Shown here: positions 24,636-32,004 of the stretch, one piece after another | How the letters are laid out: every line of letters begins with the position of its first letter | How positions within the stretch are numbered: position 1 is the stretch's first letter | The notes under the pieces: model-generated | The model's input: the letters and a program-made list of their open reading frames with translations, nothing else | Database searches by the model: none | What the model was told of the DNA's origin: nothing | Source of the DNA: Bosea vestrisii | GTDB lineage: Bacteria > Pseudomonadota > Alphaproteobacteria > Rhizobiales > Beijerinckiaceae | Assembly: GCF_030144325.1 (NCBI RefSeq) | Contig: NZ_CP126307.1 | Location: forward strand, 4,368,001-4,432,000 | Direction: 5' to 3' | Length of the DNA: 64,000 bases | Made by a program: the position numbers and the translations under genes

Positions 24636-24674
24636 GCTGCGGGTTTAACCGAGCCAAATGACACTGGCCAGACG

Positions 24675-25745
24675 ATGAAGCCTTCCGATCTGCTGACGCC
24701 CACTCCGGCCGGGCTCTATTGCCCGCCGGCCGACGTTTATATCGATCCGGTCCGCCCGGTGGCGCGGGCGCTGATCACCCATGGCCATTCCGACCATGCG
24801 AGAGCCGGACATGGCGCCGTGCTGGCAACACGCGAGACGCTGGCGATCATGGCGCTGCGCTATGGCGAGGCGTTCACTGGCTCGCAGCAGGTGGCGGCGC
24901 CGGGCGAGACCGTTCGCATCGGCGCGGTCGACTTCCGCTTCGTCCCGGCCGGCCATGTCCTCGGCTCCGCCCAGATCGTGGTCGAGCACAAGGGCCTGCG
25001 CATCGTCGTCTCCGGAGACTACAAGCGCGAGCGCGATCCGACCTGCGCGCCCTTCGAGCCGGTTACCTGCGACGTCTTCATCACCGAGGCGACCTTCGGC
25101 CTGCCGGTGTTCCGCCATCCGCCGGCCGCTGCCGAGACGGCCAAGCTCATCGATTCCGTCCGGCTCTTCCCCGATCGCACCCACATCGTCGGCGCTTATT
25201 CGCTGGGGAAGGCGCAGCGCCTGATGGCGCTGATCCGCGAGGCCGGTTACGAGCGGCCGATCTATATCCATGGCGCGGTCGAGAAGATCACCGAGTTCTA
25301 CCGGGCCGAAGGCATCCCGCTCGGCGACGTCCGCAAGGTCGAGCCAGGCGAGCGCAAGGGCGAGGGGCGCAAGGCATTCGCCGGCGAGGTCGTCATCTGC
25401 CCGCCGAGTGCGATCCAGGACCTCTGGTCGCGCCGCTTTCCCGATCCGGTCACCGCCTTCGCTTCCGGCTGGATGCGCGTCAGGGCGCGGGCTCGCCAGA
25501 AGGGCGTCGAGCTGCCGCTGATCATCTCCGACCATGCCGATTGGGACGACCTGCAGGCGACGATCCGCGAGGTCGGGGCCGGTGAGATCTGGATCACCCA
25601 TGGCGAAGCCGAGGCACTGGCGCATTGGTGCGGCACGGTCGGCCTCAAGGGCACGCCGCTCCACCTCGTCGGCTATGGCGACGAGGGCGAAGCCGAGCCG
25701 GACGCCAAGCCGGCGGAGGCCAGGTCAGTGGAGGCGTCGCCATGA
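24675..25745 (+). CDS. ligase-associated DNA damage response exonuclease (MBL fold)
   Basis: A 356-residue metallo-beta-lactamase/beta-CASP-type nuclease. The zinc motif THGHSDHAR is at residues 35-42, then GHVLGSAQI and SGDYKRERDP, and ISDHADWDDL in the C-terminal part. The family (YhcR/SNM1-like) processes DNA ends in the repair cassette with helicase, PdeM and ligase. Its stop codon overlaps the ligase start (ATGA at 25742-25745). ATG 24675 gives the usual N-terminus (DLLTPTPAGLYCPPADVYIDP-like). Confidence 0.92.
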   Translation: MKPSDLLTPTPAGLYCPPADVYIDPVRPVARALITHGHSDHARAGHGAVLATRETLAIMALRYGEAFTGSQQVAAPGETVRIGAVDFRFVPAGHVLGSAQIVVEHKGLRIVVSGDYKRERDPTCAPFEPVTCDVFITEATFGLPVFRHPPAAAETAKLIDSVRLFPDRTHIVGAYSLGKAQRLMALIREAGYERPIYIHGAVEKITEFYRAEGIPLGDVRKVEPGERKGEGRKAFAGEVVICPPSAIQDLWSRRFPDPVTAFASGWMRVRARARQKGVELPLIISDHADWDDLQATIREVGAGEIWITHGEAEALAHWCGTVGLKGTPLHLVGYGDEGEAEPDAKPAEARSVEASP

Positions 25746-27519
25746 ACCGCTTCGCCTGGCTGCTCGACCGTCTCGCCTATGAGCCGCGCCGCAACGGCAA
25801 GCTCGCGCTGATCGCCGATTACCTGCGCACCACACCCGACCCCGATCGCGGCTATGCGCTCGCGGCGATGACCGGCGGGCTGGTGTTCCAGAACGCCAAG
25901 CCCGGCCTGATCCGCGCCTTGATCGCCGAGCGCACCGATCCGGTGCTGTTCGCGCTCTCCTACGACTATGTCGGCGATCTCTCCGAGACGGTCGCCCTGA
26001 TGTGGCCTGCCGCCAACGCGAACCCCCTCCCCTCGTGGGGAGGGGCAGGGGTGGGGGGCGGCCGACTGGATGAGCGCTCGCCAGGCGGAACGCCCCCACC
26101 TCTCTCTCCTCCCCACAAGGGGGAGGAGAAGCGTCCTTGTCGGCCGGCGTCGAGCCCGGCCACAACCGCGCCCCGCTGACCCTTCCCGACGTGGTCGCCG
26201 GCCTGCGCAATTCCGGCAAGACCGAGATGCCGCGCCTGATCGCCTCCTGGCTCGACGCGCTCGACGAGACCGGGCGCTGGGCCCTGCTCAAGCTGATCAC
26301 CGGTGCCTTGCGCATCGGCGTATCCGCCCGTCTCGCCAAGACCGCGGCGGCGAGCCTCGGCGGCATTCCTGCCGACGAGGTCGAGCAGGTCTGGCATGGG
26401 CTGGAGCCGCCCTACACCGCGCTCTTCGCCTGGCTGGAGGGCTCAGGCGCGCGGCCCGAAGCGACCGATCCGGCTCCCTTCCGTCCGGTGATGCTCTCGC
26501 ATGCGATCGAGGACGGTGATTTCGACAAGCTCGATGCCGGCGAGTTCGCCGCCGAATGGAAATGGGACGGCATCCGCGTCCAGGCCGTCGCCGGCACACG
26601 CGCCGATGGCGGCCGGACCGTCAGGCTCTATTCGCGCACCGGCGAGGAGATCGGCGGCGCTTTTCCCGACCTGACCGAGGCGCTGACTGAGGATGGTGCG
26701 ATCGACGGCGAATTGCTGGTGATGCGCGACGGCGTCGTCCAGAGCTTCAACACGCTGCAGCAGCGGCTCAACCGAAAGCAGGTGACGCCGAAGATGCTGG
26801 CCGAGTTCCCGGCCCATATCCGTGCCTACGACCTGCTGGCCGAAGCCGATGACGATCTGCGTGCCCACCCGTACACGGAGCGGCGCGCCAGGCTCGAAGC
26901 GTTCCTCGGCAAACTCGACAGCGCCCGCTTCGACCTCTCGCCGACCATAGCGTTTTCGAGCTGGGATGAGCTGACCACTGCCCGCGCCGATCCGGCTGCC
27001 GCCGGCGCCGGCCCCGATGCGGAAGCGGTCGAGGGCTGCATGCTGAAGCGGCTCGACTCGCCCTATCTGCCCGGCCGGCCGAAGGGCTACTGGTACAAGT
27101 GGAAGCGCGATGCGCGGCTGGTCGACTGCGTGCTGATGTATGCCCAGCGCGGCCACGGCAAGCGCTCCTCCTTCTATTCCGACTACACCTTCGGCGTCTG
27201 GCGGGTCGGCGAGGCGGGCGCCGACGAACTGGTGCCGGTCGGCAAGGCCTATTTCGGCTTTACCGACGAGGAACTGATCGAGATCGACCGTTATGTTCGC
27301 AAGAACACGCTGAACCGCTTCGGCCCGGTGCGCGAGGTGACGCATACGTCCTCCAGCGGCCTGGTCTTCGAAGTGGCTTTCGAGGGCTTGCAGCGCTCGA
27401 CCCGGCACAAATCCGGCATCGCCATGCGCTTTCCCCGCATCAGCCGCATCCGCTGGGACAAGCCGCCGGCGGAGGCCGACCGGATCGAGACGCTGGAGGC
27501 GCTGCTGCCGGCGAACTGA
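25742..27519 (+). pseudogene. ATP-dependent DNA ligase of the repair cassette, interrupted by a palindromic repeat
   Basis: The N-terminal part starts at ATG 25742 (MNRFAWLLDRLAYEPRRNGK) and matches the DNA-binding domain up to ETVALMWPA near 26012. Repeat family B (26023-26128) then intervenes, and the first frame stops at 26179. The remaining ligase is in another frame (NRAPLTLPDVVAGLRN onward). It keeps the nucleotidyl-transferase core EWKWDGIR (catalytic Lys at about 26560), the EGCMLKR and YWYKWKRD motifs, and the OB domain to TGA 27519. The catalytic domain could still be made from TTG 26137, but without the DNA-binding domain. Family members seal nicks, and one is linked to cisplatin resistance in Agrobacterium-type bacteria. 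Confidence 0.85.
26023..26128. repeat. C/G-run inverted repeat, family B copy 2, inside the ligase gene
   Basis: Left arm CCCCCTCCCCTCGTGGGGAG with GGGTGGGGGG; right arm CCCCCACCTC with CTCCCCACAAGGGGGAGGAG. It has the same architecture as 6696-6836. In the first ligase frame it reads as low-complexity PLPSWGGAGVGGG and PPPLSPPHKGEE, which is foreign to ligases. The frame on the far side differs by one base from that on the near side. Confidence 0.85.
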
Positions 27520-27520
27520 A

Positions 27521-27564
27521 GCATTTTCGAGCGAAGTGGGTACCGGTTCGCGTGAAGAAAATGC
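27521..27564. repeat. intergenic palindromic repeat, family D
   Basis: GCATTTTCGAGCGAAGTGGG and its imperfect inverted partner ending GTGAAGAAAATGC surround TACCGG. This is a recognisable short intergenic element of Hyphomicrobiales. It begins 2 bases after the ligase stop codon and may help end that transcript. Confidence 0.75.
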
Positions 27565-27578
27565 GTCAAACAAAAAGC

Positions 27579-27621
27579 CTGGAGTATCTCCGCGCTTCGA
27601 CGATGCGCGGAGATACTCCAG
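27579..27621. repeat. perfect 17-bp hairpin
   Basis: CTGGAGTATCTCCGCGC (27579-27595) and GCGCGGAGATACTCCAG (27605-27621) are exact inverted partners around a 9-base loop. There is no T-run, so it is not a classical terminator. It lies about 110 bp upstream of the response regulator gene and may be a repeat, a processing site or a regulatory structure. Confidence 0.85.
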
Positions 27622-27731
27622 CGATCGCCTGTGTCTCCCGGCGATTGGAGATTGACAGCGCGGGATGCCCGGCGCTTGAACTTTAAGGGGGAATCGCGCG
27701 GCATCTTGCCGGGCATTGGCGCGCGGAGGGC

Positions 27732-28400
27732 ATGATGACACGGATCGTGATCGCGGACGATCATCCGCTCTTTCGCGGCGCGCTGCGCCAGGCGGTCTCG
27801 CACGCGCTGGCCGGCTCCGAGGTGAGCGAGGTCGGCTCGCTCGAGGCGCTCGGCCAGGCGCTTGCCGAGGCCTCCGATACCGACCTCATCCTGCTCGATC
27901 TCAGCATGCCCGGCGTGCAGGGCTTTTCCGGCCTGCTCTTCCTGCGCGCCGCCCATCCCGAGATCCCGGTGATCGTCGTCTCGGCCAATGACGACCCCGC
28001 CGTGATCCGCCGCTGCATCGAGTTCGGCGCGCTCGGCTTCCTGCCCAAGACCGCGGAGGTCGGGCAGATGGGCGAGGCGATCCAGGCCGTGCTCGACGGC
28101 GGCGTCTGGACCCCGCCGGGCGTCGATCTCTCGGCTCCGGTCGATCACGAGACCGCCGACATGGTCCGCCGCCTCGCCACGCTGACGCCGCAACAGGTGC
28201 GCGTGCTGATGATGCTGTCGGAGGGGCTGCTCAACAAGCAGATCGCCTATGAGCTCGGGGTCTCCGAGGCGACGGTCAAGGCGCATGTCTCGGCGATCCT
28301 GACCAAGCTCAACGTCGACAGCCGCACCCAGGCCGTGATCGCCGCCGCCAAGATCGCCGGCGCCGGCTGGGCTGCGCAGGGCGCTTCGGCGACGAGCTGA
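27732..28400 (+). CDS. NarL/LuxR-type response regulator
   Basis: A 222-residue two-domain regulator. The receiver domain (IVIADDHPLFRGAL; phospho-acceptor Asp56 in ILLDLSMP; conserved Lys in FLPKTAE) is followed by a LuxR helix-turn-helix (LTPQQVRVLMMLSEGLLNK, YELGVSEATVKAHVS). It should bind DNA when phosphorylated. No histidine kinase is adjacent; the kinase at 32005-33462 is 3.6 kb away on the other strand, so pairing is unknown. GGAGGGC precedes the ATGATG start. Confidence 0.93.
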   Translation: MMTRIVIADDHPLFRGALRQAVSHALAGSEVSEVGSLEALGQALAEASDTDLILLDLSMPGVQGFSGLLFLRAAHPEIPVIVVSANDDPAVIRRCIEFGALGFLPKTAEVGQMGEAIQAVLDGGVWTPPGVDLSAPVDHETADMVRRLATLTPQQVRVLMMLSEGLLNKQIAYELGVSEATVKAHVSAILTKLNVDSRTQAVIAAAKIAGAGWAAQGASATS

Positions 28401-28416
28401 GTGGGATTAAACCAAA

Positions 28417-28534
28417 CAGCCCTCATCCTGAGGAGCCGCGTAGCGGCGTCTCGAAGAATGCTCCAGGAGGCTCCGGAACCAACTGGAGCATCCTTCGAGA
28501 CGCGCCCTGCGGGCGCTCCTCAGGATGAGGGCTG
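28417..28534. repeat. intergenic palindromic repeat, family E copy 1
   Basis: CAGCCCTCATCCTGAGGAG and CTCCTCAGGATGAGGGCTG form perfect terminal arms, with inner arms CGTCTCGAAGAATGCTCCAG and CTGGAGCATCCTTCGAGACG. A near-identical copy lies at 31883-32001. Confidence 0.9.
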
Positions 28535-28624
28535 TAAAATTACCCTGATTGGTTGACGGCGGCGTTCAGCGCAGGTTCAACCGCGAGCGGGTTTTGTCCT
28601 GCTGACGATCCGGAGGGGGTTTCC

Positions 28625-28897
28625 ATGGCTAATGGCGGTGGCGCCGAGCGCTTCCTGGGCGGTTCCGTCCTCAGCGTCCTCGTACGCCTGTTCTTCATCT
28701 CGCTGCTGGTCGGCGCGGCCATGGCGTTCCTTGGCCTGTCGCCGCGCGGTCTCTTCGACTCGGCGCTGCGCTTCGTCCGCTCGATCACCGATCTCGGCTT
28801 CGACGCGGTCCGCGAGGTCGGCGGCTGGGCAATCGCCGGCGCCCTGATCGTCGTGCCGCTCTGGCTGCTCAGCCGCCTGTTTGCGTCGAAGCGGTAG
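28625..28897 (+). CDS. DUF6460 small membrane protein
   Basis: A 90-residue protein starting MANGGGAERFLGGS. It has two hydrophobic segments (VLVRLFFISLLVGAAMAFLG and AIAGALIVVPLWLLSRLF) separated by a short amphipathic stretch. This layout matches the DUF6460 family of Hyphomicrobiales, whose function is unknown. ATG 28625 follows GGAGGGGGTTTCC, a strong ribosome site; the longer in-frame start at 28553 would add unrelated residues. Confidence 0.85.
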   Translation: MANGGGAERFLGGSVLSVLVRLFFISLLVGAAMAFLGLSPRGLFDSALRFVRSITDLGFDAVREVGGWAIAGALIVVPLWLLSRLFASKR

Positions 28898-28957
28898 AAG
28901 AGGTCCGTTGTGAGCGTGCCATGAAGGCGGAGGCTCGCTGATAAAGGCGTGCGCAGG

Positions 28958-29494
28958 CTAGATGTCGAGTGTTCGCTTCAACTGCTCGCGGCGCGGCGTG
29001 TGCCAGTAATCGTAGCCGCTCCTGTCGTCGTGATCGAACAACGACGTGGTGAAGGCGCGAAATGACGGTGCTTGAAGGCAAAGATAGCTGTTGTCCTCGC
29101 TTCCCCAGGCACCCCAGTTTCGAACCCAGCTGTAGATCGCGCCATGATCCTCGTCCCGTAACGACAGGGCGATTTCGAGCAGCCCGGGATCGGCTCCGAT
29201 CGACATGCATCCGGGTGGCAAGCGATTACCGAGCTCCCGATTCCAGGAGGCGACCCGGCGCCAGCTATAGAGCGGATCGAGGTAATGCTCTGTCGGATTC
29301 TCGAAGCCCTCGGCCTCGAGCGCAGTGTGCCTGAACATCAAGGGATAAGGCCGGCCGCCATCGTAGCGAAGCATGAAGCCGCGGTAGTCGTCTGGGAGCC
29401 TCAGGCCAGTGTCGCGTTCCCATGTGGAGATCGCGGAAACTGCCTCCCGATCCGCGCTCCAATCCTCGCCGACAGGGCTGATCAGTTTATCCAT
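28958..29494 (-). CDS. SMI1/KNR4 (SUKH-type) family protein
   Basis: A 178-residue protein with the SUKH-1 signature: WERDTGLRLPDDYRGFMLRYDGG near the N-terminus, then GLLEIALSLRDEDHGAIYSW. Many bacterial members are immunity proteins against contact-dependent or polymorphic toxins. No toxin gene is beside it here, so it is an orphan, or its role is different. It lies on the minus strand just downstream of pyrD. Confidence 0.82.
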   Translation of the reverse strand: MDKLISPVGEDWSADREAVSAISTWERDTGLRLPDDYRGFMLRYDGGRPYPLMFRHTALEAEGFENPTEHYLDPLYSWRRVASWNRELGNRLPPGCMSIGADPGLLEIALSLRDEDHGAIYSWVRNWGAWGSEDNSYLCLQAPSFRAFTTSLFDHDDRSGYDYWHTPRREQLKRTLDI

Positions 29495-29557
29495 CGGTGT
29501 CTGCCAATCCTTCCACCGGCGCGGTCTAGATTGCAGAGGTCGGAATCGTTGCCGCGA

Positions 29558-30646
29558 TCAGAGCATCTTCCCCCGCGCGACCGCCTCGGCATCGCGCCCG
29601 ACCAGAGCGTCAAGCCGCGGTAGTCCGGCCTTGCGCATTTGCATGTCGAGCCCGCGCTTGACCTCGCCGACCAGCCCCGGGCCCTTGAACACCATCGCCG
29701 AATAGAACTGCACCAGGCTCGCCCCGGCGCGGATCTTGGCGAAGGCGGTCTCGGCGGAATCGATGCCGCCGACGCCGATCAGCGGGAACTGGCGCTCGAC
29801 TCGCAGGAAGGTCTCGGCGAGAATCCGCGTCGAGGCCGCAAACAGCGGCTTGCCCGAGAGGCCGCCGGTCTCGGCCTTGTTCGTGCTGCGCAGGCTGTCC
29901 GGCCGCGCGATCGTCGTGTTCGAGACGATCATGCCGTCGATCTTGCGGCGGCGGGCGACCGCGACCATGCCGTCGAGTTCGGCCATGGTCAGGTCGGGCG
30001 CGATCTTGATCAGCACCGGCGTCGGCTTGCCCCCGATTGCAGCCTCGTCGCGGGCGGCAAGCGTGCGTGCGATCAGGTCGTCGAGCGCGCTCTCGGCCTG
30101 CAGATCGCGCAGGCCAGGCGTGTTCGGCGAGGAGACGTTGACGGTGAGGAAATCAGCGAGGGGCGCGAGCCTGCGCGCCAGCGTCGCATAGTCGGCGCTG
30201 CGGTCGGCTGAATCCTTGTTGGCGCCGAGGTTGACGCCGACGATGCCGCCCTTCTTCCGGCGCACCTGAAGCCGCGCCGCAACCGCCTCCATGCCTTCGC
30301 TGTTGAGGCCATAGCGGTTGATCACCGCCTCGTCCTCCGGCAGGCGGAAGACGCGCGGGCGCGGATTGCCCGGCTGCGGCAGCGGTGTCACTCCGCCGAC
30401 TTCGACAAAGCCGAAGCCGAGGCCGAGCGTCCCATCGACCGCTTCGGCATGCTTGTCGAAGCCGGCAGCAAGGCCGACCGGATTGGCAAAGCGCAGCCCG
30501 AACGCCTCGACCGCGAGCGACGGCGGATCGGCCGCTGGTCGCAGCGGTGGCGCAGCCGCCAGTGCCGCGATCGTCAGCCGGTGAGCCTGTTCGGCGTCGA
30601 GCTTGTGGATCAGCGGCCGCGCCAGGCCGAACAACGCTCCGATCAC
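29558..30646 (-). CDS. pyrD: quinone-dependent dihydroorotate dehydrogenase
   Basis: A 362-residue class 2 enzyme that oxidises dihydroorotate to orotate with FMN and passes electrons to the quinone pool at the inner membrane. Landmarks are NPVGLAAGFDKHAE, EVGGVTP, NRYGLNSEGME, VNVSSPNTPGLRDLQ (containing the catalytic Ser region of class 2) and IGVGGIDSAETAF. The N-terminal hydrophobic extension typical of class 2 is present. It overlaps the upstream DUF952 gene by ATGA. Confidence 0.96.
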   Translation of the reverse strand: MIGALFGLARPLIHKLDAEQAHRLTIAALAAAPPLRPAADPPSLAVEAFGLRFANPVGLAAGFDKHAEAVDGTLGLGFGFVEVGGVTPLPQPGNPRPRVFRLPEDEAVINRYGLNSEGMEAVAARLQVRRKKGGIVGVNLGANKDSADRSADYATLARRLAPLADFLTVNVSSPNTPGLRDLQAESALDDLIARTLAARDEAAIGGKPTPVLIKIAPDLTMAELDGMVAVARRRKIDGMIVSNTTIARPDSLRSTNKAETGGLSGKPLFAASTRILAETFLRVERQFPLIGVGGIDSAETAFAKIRAGASLVQFYSAMVFKGPGLVGEVKRGLDMQMRKAGLPRLDALVGRDAEAVARGKML

Positions 30647-30984
30647 GCGACATCCTCCGGAAAGACATGGCCGCCTTCGCCTGATGGCAGCGGCGCGATC
30701 CAGCGCGCCTGCTTCGGATCGAGCGGAGCATAAAGATGCGGGAACAGCGCGCCGCCGCGCGATGGTTCGTAGCGCAGGGCCGCGCCAAGCGTGGCGTCGT
30801 CGATGGCGATCAGCAGCAAACCGTCCTGGCCGGCGAAATGTCTGGCTGCGGTCTCGCGGGCCTGGGAGCCGGTGGAGAAATGGATGAAACCGTCGGCGAG
30901 GTCGACCGGCGCTCCCTTGAAGAGGCTTGCGGCCTCAGCCTCGCGCCAGAGCGCCTCGGGACAGATCTTGTAGATGAGCGGCAT
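30643..30984 (-). CDS. DUF952 protein
   Basis: A 113-residue protein beginning MPLIYKICPEALWREAE, with FIHFSTGSQARETAARHF and LFPHLYAPLD. All three are conserved in the DUF952 family (ADP-ribosyltransferase-like fold, function unknown). ATG 30996 is an alternative start 4 codons upstream. It is coupled to pyrD by a 4-bp overlap, an arrangement often seen in Hyphomicrobiales. Confidence 0.88.
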   Translation of the reverse strand: MPLIYKICPEALWREAEAASLFKGAPVDLADGFIHFSTGSQARETAARHFAGQDGLLLIAIDDATLGAALRYEPSRGGALFPHLYAPLDPKQARWIAPLPSGEGGHVFPEDVA

Positions 30985-31136
30985 GGTGCCGGACATATCG
31001 CCTGCGGGCCGCCGACAAAAGCGGAAACCGTGTCGCACAGAGACCGCTCTCGGATTTCTTCGCCTAAGGCGCAGGCTCGCCTCTGGCGGGATGCTCCGGG
31101 ACAAAAATCGGCATCCGGAGCTGCTCAACGCAACGA

Positions 31137-31185
31137 ATCAGATTGAATTCTTATCTGATAGGGGATATTTCCTATTCGTATCCCC
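31137..31185. promoter_or_regulatory. two dyads upstream of the S24 repressor, candidate operators
   Basis: ATCAGAT-N9-ATCTGAT (31137-31159) and GGGGATA-N11-TATCCCC (31161-31185) are perfect inverted repeats in tandem. They lie in an AT-rich stretch 45-93 bp before the repressor start codon. Autorepression through one or both is an inference. Confidence 0.5.
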
Positions 31186-31229
31186 GCTTTGCGCCGCGCC
31201 GGCACCATCAGGAACGAGGCCTCTCCGCG

Positions 31230-31856
31230 ATGCTGTCCCATGACCAGATATGGAGCGCGATCGACACGCTCGCCCAGCGCTATGGCCTCTCCCCGTCCGG
31301 TCTGGCGCGCAAGGCCGGGCTCGACGCCACGACCTTCAACCGCTCGAAGCGCGTCGGCACTGACGGACGCGAGCGCTGGCCCTCGACCGAATCGATCGCC
31401 AAGATCCTCGCCGCCACCGGCGCCTCCTTCGACGAGTTCATGAACGTGATTCGGCGTGGCGCGCCGCCGGCGCACACGATTCCGCTGATTGGCTTCGCCC
31501 AGGCGGGATCCGGCGGCTTCTTCGACGATGGCGGCTTCCCGCTCGGCTCCGGTTGGGACGAGGTCGCCTTCCCGGGTCTGCAGGACGAGAAGGCCTATGC
31601 GCTCGAAATCGCCGGCGATTCGATGCTGCCGCTCTATCGCGACGGCGACACCATCATCGTCTCGCCCGGTGCCGCGATCCGCCGCGGCGACCGGGTCGTG
31701 GTCAAGACCGTCGAGGGCGAGGTTCTGGCCAAGCAGCTCAGGCGTCAGACGGCGAAGACGGTCGAGCTCGCCTCGCTCAATCCAGAGCATTCCGACCGCG
31801 TGCTGGCGCTCGCCGAAATCGCCTTCATGGCGCGGGTGATCTGGGCGAGCCAGTAG
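31230..31856 (+). CDS. HTH/S24 LexA-like repressor
   Basis: A 208-residue protein with an N-terminal DNA-binding domain (YGLSPSGLARKAGLDATTFNR) and a C-terminal S24 peptidase domain. The catalytic dyad is Ser131 (IAGDSMLPL) and Lys159 (DRVVVKTVEGE), and an Ala-Gly at residues 92-93 is the likely self-cleavage site. CI/LexA-type repressors of this kind cleave themselves when stimulated by RecA filaments. ATG 31230 follows AGGAACGAGG. Two inverted repeats sit just upstream. No phage genes are adjacent, and similar lone S24 regulators are common in Hyphomicrobiales chromosomes. Confidence 0.88.
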   Translation: MLSHDQIWSAIDTLAQRYGLSPSGLARKAGLDATTFNRSKRVGTDGRERWPSTESIAKILAATGASFDEFMNVIRRGAPPAHTIPLIGFAQAGSGGFFDDGGFPLGSGWDEVAFPGLQDEKAYALEIAGDSMLPLYRDGDTIIVSPGAAIRRGDRVVVKTVEGEVLAKQLRRQTAKTVELASLNPEHSDRVLALAEIAFMARVIWASQ

Positions 31857-31882
31857 GCAACGCCGAAGCCGCTCTTTTACCA

Positions 31883-32001
31883 CAGCCCTCATCCTGAGGA
31901 GCCGCGCAGCGGCGTCTCGAAGGATGCTTCAGGAGGCTCCGGAGCTATCTGGAGCATCCTTCGAGACGCAGCCTGAAGGCCACTCCTCAGGATGAGGGCT
32001 G
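31883..32001. repeat. intergenic palindromic repeat, family E copy 2
   Basis: CAGCCCTCATCCTGAGGAG and CTCCTCAGGATGAGGGCTG arms as in 28417-28534; only a few positions inside differ. It lies between the convergent S24 repressor and histidine kinase genes and may terminate both. Confidence 0.9.
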
Positions 32002-32004
32002 AAA

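Noticed and set aside
26137..27519. A separate full ligase gene starting at TTG 26137
   Set aside because: It lacks the N-terminal DNA-binding domain, which is encoded just upstream in another frame before the inserted repeat.
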